A stretch of 64,000 nt of DNA from Sphingomonas hankookensis (GTDB lineage: Bacteria > Pseudomonadota > Alphaproteobacteria > Sphingomonadales > Sphingomonadaceae), in the NCBI RefSeq assembly GCF_022664465.1, contig NZ_JAKREV010000002.1:496001-560000 (forward strand). The letters run 5' to 3'. The notes below the pieces were generated by a model. It saw only the letters and a list, made by a program, of their open reading frames with translations. It searched no databases and was not told the DNA's origin. Both the position numbers and the translations under genes were made by a program. Numbering within the stretch: position 1 is the first letter of the stretch; each line of letters opens with the position of its first letter. This document shows positions 24,868-32,268 of the stretch, in pieces.

Positions 24868-26097
24868 ATGAACGCCCCCAACAGCTATCGCGCCCAGCCC
24901 GACGACCGCGGGCATTTCGGCGATTTCGGCGGCCGCTATGTCGCGGAAACGCTGATGCCGCTGATCCTCGACCTCGACCGCGAATATAAGGCGGCGAAGG
25001 CCGACCCGGCGTTCGCGGCGCAGTTCGACGATCTGATGACGCATTATGTCGGACGGCCGAGCCCGCTCTATCATGCCGAGCGGCTGTCGGAGATGCTGCG
25101 CGCGTCGGCCGAACCCGGCATGGGCGCGCAGGTATGGTTCAAGCGCGACGAACTGAACCATACCGGGGCGCACAAGATCAACAACTGCATCGGCCAGATC
25201 CTGCTGGCGATCCGCATGGGCAAGACGCGGATCATCGCCGAGACGGGCGCGGGGCAGCATGGCGTGGCGACGGCCGCGGTGTGCGCGCGCTTCGGCCTGC
25301 CCTGCGTCATCTATATGGGTGCCAAGGACGTCGAGCGGCAGCAGCCCAACGTGTTTCGCATGAAGCTGCTGGGTGCCGAAGTGCGGCCGGTGACGAGCGG
25401 CGCGGCGACGCTGTCGGACGCGATGAACGAGGGGCTGCGCGACTGGGTCGCGAACGTGCACGACACCTTCTACATCATCGGTACGGCGGCAGGCCCGCAT
25501 CCGTACCCGGAGCTGGTGCGCGATTTCCAGAGCATCATCGGCCGCGAGGCGCGCGCGCAGATGCTGGAGCGCACCGGCCGCCTGCCCGACCTGCTGGTCG
25601 CGGCGATCGGCGGGGGATCGAACGCGATCGGGCTGTTCCACCCGTTCCTCGACGATGCGGACGTCGCGATGCTGGGCGTCGAGGCGGCCGGGCACGGGCT
25701 GGACAAGGACCATGCCGCGTCGCTGGCGGGTGGCTTCCCCGGTATCCTGCACGGCAACAAGACGTACCTGCTGCAGGACGAGGACGGGCAGATCGCCGAA
25801 GGGCATTCGATCTCGGCCGGGCTGGACTATCCGGGGATCGGGCCGGAACATGCGTGGCTGCGCGATATCGGGCGGGTCGAATATGACAGCGCGACCGATA
25901 CCGATGCGCTGGATGCGTTCCAGCTGTTGTGCCGGAGCGAGGGGATTATCCCCGCGCTGGAGCCGGCGCATGCGATTGCCGCCGTGGCGCGGCGGGCGAA
26001 GACGATGCGGTCCGATCAGATCATTCTGGCGAACCTTTGCGGGCGTGGGGACAAGGATATCTTCACCGTGGCCAGCGCGCTGGGGGTTTCGATTTAA
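24868..26097 (+). CDS. trpB: Tryptophan synthase beta chain
   Basis: This 409-residue PLP enzyme condenses indole with serine. It shows the N-terminal [15 protein letters not shown], the PLP-binding Lys103 in [10 protein letters not shown], the catalytic-loop Glu in AETGAGQHG, the PLP phosphate-binding GGGSNAIG, and the C-terminal GRGDKD. Length is normal. It normally pairs with TrpA as an alpha2-beta2 complex, but trpA here does not follow directly: about 425 bp with a repeat-bounded DUF559 gene intervene. Confidence 0.96.
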   Translation: MNAPNSYRAQPDDRGHFGDFGGRYVAETLMPLILDLDREYKAAKADPAFAAQFDDLMTHYVGRPSPLYHAERLSEMLRASAEPGMGAQVWFKRDELNHTGAHKINNCIGQILLAIRMGKTRIIAETGAGQHGVATAAVCARFGLPCVIYMGAKDVERQQPNVFRMKLLGAEVRPVTSGAATLSDAMNEGLRDWVANVHDTFYIIGTAAGPHPYPELVRDFQSIIGREARAQMLERTGRLPDLLVAAIGGGSNAIGLFHPFLDDADVAMLGVEAAGHGLDKDHAASLAGGFPGILHGNKTYLLQDEDGQIAEGHSISAGLDYPGIGPEHAWLRDIGRVEYDSATDTDALDAFQLLCRSEGIIPALEPAHAIAAVARRAKTMRSDQIILANLCGRGDKDIFTVASALGVSI

Positions 26098-26102
26098 GGC
26101 CA

Positions 26103-26524
26103 AAAAGTCCTCTCCCCTTCAGGGGAGGGAGTTGGGAGAGGGGCAGTGCGAGACGCTGGTTTGACCGAGCGAGCCAAGGCAGCGCGCAAGGCACCTACTC
26201 CGGCGGAACAGCGGCTGTGGCTCGCGCTCCGGGCCGAGCGGTTCGCTGGCGTGAAGTTTCGGCGGCAGAAGGTGATCGGGCGCTATATGGCGGACGTTGC
26301 GTCGAATGCGCCGAAGCTGGTGATCGAAGTGGATGGGCATCTGCACGGGACTACCGCCGAGTATGATGCCGCACGCACCGCCTATTTGACCATGCAGGGC
26401 TATCGGGTAGTGCGGTTCACGAACGCTGACGTAATGCATAATTTGGAAGGCGTGTTGCGCTTGTTGGACGGTTTTGTGACTCATCCCCTCTCCCAACCCT
26501 CTCCCCTGAAGGGGAGAGGGCTTT
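26103..26524. mobile_element. Inverted-repeat-bounded DUF559 cassette between trpB and trpA
   Basis: Left repeat 26103-26143 reads AAAAGTCCTCTCCCCTTCAG and onward to GGGAGAGGGG; right repeat 26485-26524 is its reverse complement with only a few mismatches, about 36-40 bp each. The single gene inside begins 2 bp after the left repeat and ends 2 bp beyond the right one. Both arms also contain an inner CCCCTT-CAGGGG hairpin. The element begins 6 bp after trpB and ends inside the trpA start region. No target duplication is obvious. Confidence 0.7.
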
Positions 26525-26526
26525 GA
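26146..26526 (+). CDS. DUF559 (Vsr-fold) endonuclease-domain protein
   Basis: This 126-residue protein matches the DUF559 family: RAKAARKAPTPAEQRLWLAL, FAGVKFRRQKVIGRYMADV, then LVIEVDGHLHG with the likely metal-binding Asp/Glu, and a terminal GYRVVRFTNADVMHNLEGVL. The fold is that of very-short-patch repair and related PD-(D/E)XK nucleases; activity has seldom been tested. GTG 26146 is the start, just inside the left repeat. The last 13 residues ([13 protein letters not shown]) are the translation of the right repeat. It may be the mobility or selfish function of the cassette, which is inference from position. Confidence 0.85.
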   Translation: MRDAGLTERAKAARKAPTPAEQRLWLALRAERFAGVKFRRQKVIGRYMADVASNAPKLVIEVDGHLHGTTAEYDAARTAYLTMQGYRVVRFTNADVMHNLEGVLRLLDGFVTHPLSQPSPLKGRGL

Positions 26527-27323
26527 CTCGGCTTGCTGCTGCGTTCGGCAAGGGCCGCCCCGCGCTCGTTTGTTTCGTGACGGCCGGTGATCCGACCCCT
26601 GACGCTACGCCCGCCATTCTCGACGCGCTGGTCGCGGGCGGGGCGGATGTGATCGAACTGGGGATGCCGTTCACCGATCCGATGGCGGACGGCCCGGCGA
26701 TACAGTCGGCGAATATCCGTTCGCTCGCCGCCGGGACGCGTACCGCCGATGTGCTGCGCATCGCCACCGAGTTTCGCGCGCGCCACCCGAACGTGCCGCT
26801 GGTGCTGATGGGCTATGCCAACCCGATGGTGCGGCGCGGAGCCGAATGGTTCGCGCAAGGCTGTGCGGCGGCCGGGGTCGACGGCGTGATCTGCGTCGAC
26901 ATTCCGCCCGAGGAGGACGACGCGCTCGGCGTGCAGCTGCGCGAACAGGGGATCGCCGCGATCCGGCTGGCGACGCCGACGACCGATGCGGCGCGTCTGC
27001 CGACCGTGCTCGAAGGGGCCGGCGGGTTCCTCTACTACGTCTCGGTCGCGGGAATCACCGGCAAGCAGCAGGCGGTGCAGGCGTCGATCGACGAGGCCGT
27101 CGCGCGGTTGAAGGCGGCGACCGCCCTGCCGATCGCGGTCGGTTTCGGCGTACGCACGCCCGAGCAGGCGGCGAACATCGCCCGCGTGGCGGACGGCGTC
27201 GTCGTGGGCTCTGCGATCGTCGAGATCGTCGCGCAGTATGGCGCGGCTGCGGCCGAACCGGTCAGAACCTATATCGAAAGCCTTGCCGCAGCGATCGCCG
27301 CGGCGCCAAAGGAACCCGCATGA
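26523..27323 (+). CDS. trpA: Tryptophan synthase alpha chain
   Basis: This 266-residue TIM-barrel enzyme splits indole-glycerol phosphate to indole for TrpB. The family motifs are [25 protein letters not shown] with the catalytic Glu and Asp, LMGYANP, VDIPPEE and [11 protein letters not shown]. The only start that keeps the family N-terminus is TTG 26523, overlapping the DUF559 stop. The best ribosome-binding site, GGGGAGAGGG at 26511-26520, is the end of the cassette's right repeat. The original start context therefore appears to have been replaced. It overlaps accD by an ATGA junction. Confidence 0.94.
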   Translation: MTRLAAAFGKGRPALVCFVTAGDPTPDATPAILDALVAGGADVIELGMPFTDPMADGPAIQSANIRSLAAGTRTADVLRIATEFRARHPNVPLVLMGYANPMVRRGAEWFAQGCAAAGVDGVICVDIPPEEDDALGVQLREQGIAAIRLATPTTDAARLPTVLEGAGGFLYYVSVAGITGKQQAVQASIDEAVARLKAATALPIAVGFGVRTPEQAANIARVADGVVVGSAIVEIVAQYGAAAAEPVRTYIESLAAAIAAAPKEPA

Positions 27324-28171
27324 GCTGGCTCAACCGCGTCCGTAACGCCCTCCCCTTCGTCGCGCGCAAGGAAACGCCCGACCATCTCTGGCACAAGTGC
27401 AAGGGGTGCGGGCAGATGATCTTCACCAGGGAATGGGAAGAGAACCTCCACGTCTGCCCGAAATGCGACCATCACGGGCGCATCGGGCCGAAGGAGCGGT
27501 TCCAGCAGCTGTTCGACGCGGGCAGCGTCGACATCCTGCCCAACCCGAAGGTCGCCGAAGACCCGCTGAAATTCCGCGACAGCAAGAAATATGTCGACCG
27601 GTTGAAGGCGGCGCGGACCGATACCGGTGAGCAGGACGCGTATCAGAACGCCTATGGCACGATCGACGGGCGCGGCTGCGTCGTCGGCGTGCAGAATTTC
27701 GCGTTCATGGGCGGGTCGATGGGCCAGTTCGTGGGCGAGGCGTTCATCGCAGGCGTCGAGGCGGCGATCGCGCGCGGCGTGCCGTACATCGTCTTCACCG
27801 CCAGCGGCGGCGCGCGTATGCAAGAGGGTATCCTCAGCCTGATGCAGATGCCGCGCACCACCGTCGCGATCGAGATGCTGCACGATGCCGGGCTACCCTA
27901 TCTGGTGGTGCTGACCGACCCGACGTCGGGCGGGGTGATGGCGGCCTATGCGATGCTGGGCGACGTGCAGATCGCCGAGCCGAAGGCGACGCTGGCGTTT
28001 ACCGGGCGGCGCGTGATCGAGAGCACGATCCGTGAGAAGCTGCCCGACGATTTCCAGACGTCGGAATATTACCGCGACCACGGGTTGATCGACCGCGTGA
28101 CGCATCGCCGCGATCTGCCGGGTGAGCTGGCGCAGCTGATCGAGTTTCTGGGGCGCAAGGAAGCGGCTTGA
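27320..28171 (+). CDS. accD: Acetyl-CoA carboxylase carboxyltransferase subunit beta
   Basis: This 283-residue protein has an N-terminal zinc ribbon (CKGCGQ about residue 30 and CPKCDHH about residue 50) and a crotonase-like carboxyltransferase domain with [12 protein letters not shown] and [16 protein letters not shown]. With AccA it moves carboxyl from biotin to acetyl-CoA, the first step of fatty-acid synthesis. Start overlaps trpA (ATGA). The trpA-accD-folC order is conserved in many proteobacteria. Confidence 0.96.
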   Translation: MSWLNRVRNALPFVARKETPDHLWHKCKGCGQMIFTREWEENLHVCPKCDHHGRIGPKERFQQLFDAGSVDILPNPKVAEDPLKFRDSKKYVDRLKAARTDTGEQDAYQNAYGTIDGRGCVVGVQNFAFMGGSMGQFVGEAFIAGVEAAIARGVPYIVFTASGGARMQEGILSLMQMPRTTVAIEMLHDAGLPYLVVLTDPTSGGVMAAYAMLGDVQIAEPKATLAFTGRRVIESTIREKLPDDFQTSEYYRDHGLIDRVTHRRDLPGELAQLIEFLGRKEAA

Positions 28172-28178
28172 GCGCCTA

Positions 28179-28316
28179 GGTCCTCCCTATATCATGGGGG
28201 ACGGGGACCAGCCGCAGGCTGGTGGAGGGGGATCGCCGCAAGCGGAGCGTCTGGGGCATCGCCCCTCCACCACCGCTTCGCGACGGTCCCCCTCCCCATG
28301 CAATGGGGAGGATTTG
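28179..28316 (+). repeat. R3 palindromic repeat, copy 1
   Basis: This element of about 138 bp starts GGTCCTCCCTATATCATGGG and ends CCATGCAATGGGGAGGATTT. Inner hairpins are ACCAGCC-GCA-GGCTGGT and ACCACCGCTTCGCGACGGT. A second, inverted copy is at 59789-59930. The terminal ATGGGGAGGATTT lies 2-14 bp before the folC GTG, so it probably serves as its Shine-Dalgarno. Confidence 0.85.
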
Positions 28317-28317
28317 C

Positions 28318-29622
28318 GTGCCTGATTTCGCTGTTTCGACCGATCCTGCCGTGCAGGCGCAACTCGACCGGCTGGTGACGTTGTCGCCCGGCGCCGACGT
28401 GCTGGGACTCGACCGGATCACGCGGCTGCTGTCGCGGCTGGGCGATCCGCAGCTGCGCCTGCCACCGGTGTTCCATGTCGCGGGCACCAACGGCAAGGGG
28501 TCGACCTGTGCCTATCTGCGCGCGGCGCTGGAGACGGCGGGCCTGCGGGTGCATGTCTATGCCAGCCCGCATCTGGTGCGGTTCAACGAACGTATCCGGC
28601 TGGCGGGAACACTGATCGACGATACCGCGCTTGCCGGTCTGCTGGCCGAAGTGCTGGACGTCGCCGAGGGGATCGGGGCGAGCTTTTTCGAGATCACGAC
28701 GGCGGCGGCGTTCCTGGCGTTCGCGCGGACGCCGGCCGATGCGTGCGTGGTCGAGGTGGGACTTGGCGGGCGGCTGGATGCGACCAACGTGTTGCCGGCG
28801 CCGGTAGCGTGCGGGATCGCGGCGCTGGGGTTCGATCACGAGGCGTTTCTGGGGTCGTCGCTGATCGGGATCGCCGCCGAGAAAGCGGGAATCGCCAAGC
28901 CGGGCGTGCCGATCGCCACCCTCGCCTACCCGTCCGAAATTGCCGACCGGGTAGCGGAAACGGTGGCGGCGGCGGGCGGTGTGGCGGTTGCGCGCGGGGC
29001 AGCTTGGGAGATGGTCGACGGGCAATACCGCGATGCGCGGGGGGCCATCGACCTGCCCGCACCGGCGCTTGCGGGTGAGCATCAGCGCGACAATCTGGCG
29101 TTGGCCACCGCGATGCTGCGGCACCAGTCGGCGGTGACGGTGCCCGACGCGGCGATCGTCGCCGGGGCGCGGACGGCGCAGTGGCCGGCGCGGATGCAGC
29201 GGCTGCGCAGCGGCGGGCCGCTGACCGGGCGGGTCGATCCGCGCCACGGGGTGTGGCTGGACGGTGCGCATAACGAGTCGGCAGCGATCGAGGTCGCGAA
29301 GGGCTGGCCGCCGATCAGCCGGGGCGAACGATCGGCGCTGGTGCTGGGGATGCTGGCGAACAAGGATGCCGGCGCGGTGCTGTCGCATCTGGCGCAGGTG
29401 GTCGACCATCTCGTCGCGGTGCCGGTGCCGGGGCATGCGCATCATGCGCCGGGGGAACTGGCGAGGGTGGCGCGGGGGTTGGGGTTGACCGCCGATGTGG
29501 CGACCGATCCGGCGGCGGCGCTCGACCTGCTGGCACGGTCGGAGCCGGAAGCGGTGTTGATTGCTGGGTCGTTGTATCTCGCCGGGACGGTGCTGGCGGC
29601 GAATGAAGAGGTGCCGGTTTAG
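28318..29622 (+). CDS. folC: Dihydrofolate synthase / folylpolyglutamate synthase
   Basis: This 434-residue Mur-ligase-type enzyme adds glutamate to dihydropteroate and folates. It has P-loop VAGTNGKGST, the DHF-binding YASPHLVRFNERI, VEVGLGGRLDATNV, and the C-terminal WLDGAHNESA. GTG 28318 gives the normal family length, with GGGGAGGA 6 nt upstream. That Shine-Dalgarno is the end of the R3 repeat. The open frame extends back into the repeat to 28222, but that part is not protein-like. Confidence 0.94.
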   Translation: MPDFAVSTDPAVQAQLDRLVTLSPGADVLGLDRITRLLSRLGDPQLRLPPVFHVAGTNGKGSTCAYLRAALETAGLRVHVYASPHLVRFNERIRLAGTLIDDTALAGLLAEVLDVAEGIGASFFEITTAAAFLAFARTPADACVVEVGLGGRLDATNVLPAPVACGIAALGFDHEAFLGSSLIGIAAEKAGIAKPGVPIATLAYPSEIADRVAETVAAAGGVAVARGAAWEMVDGQYRDARGAIDLPAPALAGEHQRDNLALATAMLRHQSAVTVPDAAIVAGARTAQWPARMQRLRSGGPLTGRVDPRHGVWLDGAHNESAAIEVAKGWPPISRGERSALVLGMLANKDAGAVLSHLAQVVDHLVAVPVPGHAHHAPGELARVARGLGLTADVATDPAAALDLLARSEPEAVLIAGSLYLAGTVLAANEEVPV

Positions 29623-29624
29623 TT

Positions 29625-29807
29625 TTGATTCACGCAAAGACGCGGAGATGTTGTGGAGCGGGCAAGCGCCACTTGTCCGGCGAAGCCTTTTCTTCGGGTC
29701 GGCCGCGATAGGAGGGCCGCTATCGCGGCAAGCGCACCATCTCTGCGCCTCCGCGTCTCTGTGCGAACCAATTCCTTCCTTTTCCTTCGCGCCTTCGCGT
29801 GAATCAA
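29625..29807. repeat. R5 inverted-repeat element between folC and ampG
   Basis: This 183-bp element is bounded by a perfect 11-bp inverted repeat, TTGATTCACGC / GCGTGAATCAA. Inside are AAAGACGCGGAGATG and CATCTCTGCGCCTCCGCGTC, which pair as a second long stem. It begins 2 bp after folC and its right end includes the ampG stop codon. Related GCAGAGGCGCAAAGG-type sequence recurs at about 31600-31680. Confidence 0.75.
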
Positions 29808-31447
29808 TCTTCCTTCACCGCCCGCGCCAGTTCGCGCTTCCACCGCACCCATTCGAGCAACACGAACACCACCGCGACCAAGCCCAACGCCGCGGTGAAG
29901 CGGAATACCGGGGCATAGCCCATCTGCTCCACCGCTTCGCCAAGCCCGGCGCGGCCGAGCGAGCCGACGAGCAGCGTCAGCGACGACAGCAGGGCATATT
30001 GGACCGCGCTATATTCCTTGCTGGCGATCGAGGAGAGATAGGCGACGAACGCCGCGCCGGCCAAGCCGCCGGCGATGTTCTCGCCCGAGATCGCGACCAT
30101 CAGCCGCACCATCCGTGCATCGACGCCCAGACCGTGCAGCCCGAGCGTGCCCGCCACCGCGTCGATCACCGGCGCCCCGGCGGCCAGGTCGGCGTAGAGC
30201 AGGTTGCTGGCCGCAGCGACGATCGCACCGATCAGCAGCGTCGGCATCCGCCCGAGTGTCGCGAACGAGATGCCGCCGAGCGACACGCCGAGGATCGTCA
30301 TGCCGACGCCGAAGATCTTCGACGCGAATGCGACCTCGTCATTGGTGTACTTCAGTTCTTCGAGATAAAAGGGATAGGCGAACGGCCCCCAGATCGAATC
30401 GCACAGGCGGTAGCTGAGGATCAGCCCCAGCACGATCACCACGCCAAACCCCAGCCGCCCGACCAGTTCGGCCATCGGCAGGATCAGCGCGCGATAGCCA
30501 TGTTCGATGAAGCCCGGCGCACGGTCGGCTTCGGGCGCGTCCCAGCCATAATATTGTGCGTCGAGCGTGCGGCGATTGAGCCATGCCGCGACCAGTGCGG
30601 GCACGACGACGGTCGCAATTACGATCCACGGGCCGGTCAGCCGGGTGAAGTCGCCGACGCTGGGCGGCGTCTCGCCCACCGGCGTGCCCAGCACCCGCGC
30701 CATGAACGCGGCGATGGTCAGGATCGCCCAGCCCCAGCACAGCCCGACGATGATCAGGCCGGTGCGCTTGTCGCGGGTGCTGGGTCCGGGGATGGCGACG
30801 TCGCTTTGCTGGACGGCGGGGCGCGGCGTATCGGGGGCGAGCAGCGTGACCAGCAGCAGCAGCGCCATCGCGGCGCCCATGATCGCATAGACCGTCTGCC
30901 ACCCGATCCGCGCCGCCAACACCAGCGCCAGCGCGCCGCCGATCAGCGTCGCGATGCGATAGCCCAGCTGATAGATCGACGAGAGGATGCCGAGGGTCGC
31001 GCGATCGTCGGCGACGTCGATCCGCCACGCGTCGATCACCACGTCCTGCGTCGCGGCGGCGAACGCGCCGATGACGGCGACCAGCGCGAACCAGCCGATC
31101 GCGACCGCCGGGTCGCTGATCGCCAGCAGCAGGAACGTGGCAGCCAGCACCGCTTGGCACAGCAGCAGCCACGACCGGCGGCGGCCGAAGCGTTCGAGCA
31201 GCGGCAGGCGCATGCGGTCGACCAAGGGCGACCACAGGAACTTGAAGGCATAGACCAAGCCGATCCACGACAGCAGGCCGATGGTGGCAAGGTTGATCTT
31301 CGCTTCGCCGAGCCACGCGTTCAGCGTGCCGAGCAGCAAGGTGAAGGGCAGCCCCGCCGCCAGACCGAAGGCGAGCATCGCGCCGGTCTTGCGATTGTTC
31401 AGCCCCATGCGGATCAGCGCCAGCCCCTTGGGCGCGGCTTCGGTCAT
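29804..31447 (-). CDS. ampG: AmpG-like muropeptide permease (MFS)
   Basis: This 547-residue inner-membrane protein has about 14 hydrophobic segments. AmpG-type stretches are GLPFTLLLGTLNAWLGEAKI, LVYAFKFLWSPLVDRM, GRRRSWLL and ATQDVVIDAWRID. AmpG imports anhydro-muropeptides released from peptidoglycan by lytic transglycosylases; these are the precursors of the AmpR ligand. An AmpR-like regulator with a beta-lactamase is present at 2.4-4.2 kb of the same window, so a complete recycling-to-resistance signal is plausible. The gene is monocistronic, between the R5 element and the paired R1 arms. Confidence 0.85.
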   Translation of the reverse strand: MTEAAPKGLALIRMGLNNRKTGAMLAFGLAAGLPFTLLLGTLNAWLGEAKINLATIGLLSWIGLVYAFKFLWSPLVDRMRLPLLERFGRRRSWLLLCQAVLAATFLLLAISDPAVAIGWFALVAVIGAFAAATQDVVIDAWRIDVADDRATLGILSSIYQLGYRIATLIGGALALVLAARIGWQTVYAIMGAAMALLLLVTLLAPDTPRPAVQQSDVAIPGPSTRDKRTGLIIVGLCWGWAILTIAAFMARVLGTPVGETPPSVGDFTRLTGPWIVIATVVVPALVAAWLNRRTLDAQYYGWDAPEADRAPGFIEHGYRALILPMAELVGRLGFGVVIVLGLILSYRLCDSIWGPFAYPFYLEELKYTNDEVAFASKIFGVGMTILGVSLGGISFATLGRMPTLLIGAIVAAASNLLYADLAAGAPVIDAVAGTLGLHGLGVDARMVRLMVAISGENIAGGLAGAAFVAYLSSIASKEYSAVQYALLSSLTLLVGSLGRAGLGEAVEQMGYAPVFRFTAALGLVAVVFVLLEWVRWKRELARAVKED

Positions 31448-31810
31448 TCAAGTCCTCCCGGAAGGGGCGCGACCGTAGAAGGGGTTGGCGGTGGCGGCAA
31501 GGTGGGGTCGGTTTTGGCCTCACGGCCCTCCCCGTTGGGTTCGAGCAGCTTCGAGCCTGTCGAGAAGCGTCCGTCGAGAACGTTGGGTCGTTGGAAGGAG
31601 GAAGATTCGTTCTCACGCGGAGGCGCGACGGACGAGGGTTTATTCGTGCAGAGGCGCAAAGGCCGCAAAGAGGTTGCGCGCCGGGCCGGCGTTACCTGTC
31701 CGGCGTGAAAACGACTCTTCTTTCCCACCACAGACGGCGCGTTCTCGACGGGCGCTTCTCGACAGGCTCGAAGCTGCTCGAACCAACGGGTGGGTTAGGA
31801 GGGTTGACCC
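31448..31810. repeat. Paired inverted R1 arms enclosing an R5-like fragment
   Basis: No gene in this 363-bp gap. The arm at 31531-31581 (start CCCGTTGGGTTCGAGCAG) and its reverse complement at 31741-31790 are about 50 bp each and differ at two positions. Both are the left half of the R1 element. The 159 bp between them contain TTCTCACGCGGAGGCGCGAC and GCAGAGGCGCAAAGGCCGC, resembling the R5 element. It looks like a composite of two repeat types. Confidence 0.8.
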
Positions 31811-32245
31811 TTACGCCGCCGTGCGGAACAGGTTGAAGCCGCTCGGCAACCTGCGCGGCAGTTTCGCGCCGCCGATCACCGCGCCGATCGCGTCGATCGC
31901 GCTTAGCAGGTCCTTTTGCGGATAGGGCTTGGTCAGGCACCCGGCGGCAAAGATCTGCGCGTCCTGCGGACAGCTGCCGGTGACCAGCAGCACCGGCACG
32001 CCGCGTTCGTGTGCGCAGCGGGCGACGTCGAGGCCACTGCCGTCCGACAGGTTGATGTCGACCAGCACGAGGTCGAGCTCCATGCCGCCCTCCAGCGTCG
32101 CGCAGGCCCCGGCGACGGTGTCGACGGTCGCCGCGATCTCGAACCCGGCGGTGCCGAGGAAATGTTCGGTGTCGAACGCGACCAGCGGCTCGTCCTCGAC
32201 GACCAGGATTCGGTTGATGTGTCGCTTCTTGCGCCCGAACAACAT
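31811..32245 (-). CDS. Single-domain response regulator (CheY-like receiver)
   Basis: This 144-residue protein is essentially one receiver domain (about 12-128): acidic pair VVEDE, phospho-acceptor Asp in LVDINLSDGSG, Thr/Ser of LVTGS, Lys in LTKPY. No output domain follows, so it works through protein contacts or as a phosphate sink. No kinase gene is adjacent. It diverges from rluB with only 23 bp between the start codons, so the two promoters must overlap each other's coding sequence. Confidence 0.88.
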   Translation of the reverse strand: MLFGRKKRHINRILVVEDEPLVAFDTEHFLGTAGFEIAATVDTVAGACATLEGGMELDLVLVDINLSDGSGLDVARCAHERGVPVLLVTGSCPQDAQIFAAGCLTKPYPQKDLLSAIDAIGAVIGGAKLPRRLPSGFNLFRTAA

Positions 32246-32268
32246 GACCCCACTCGCTTTCCACCGGG

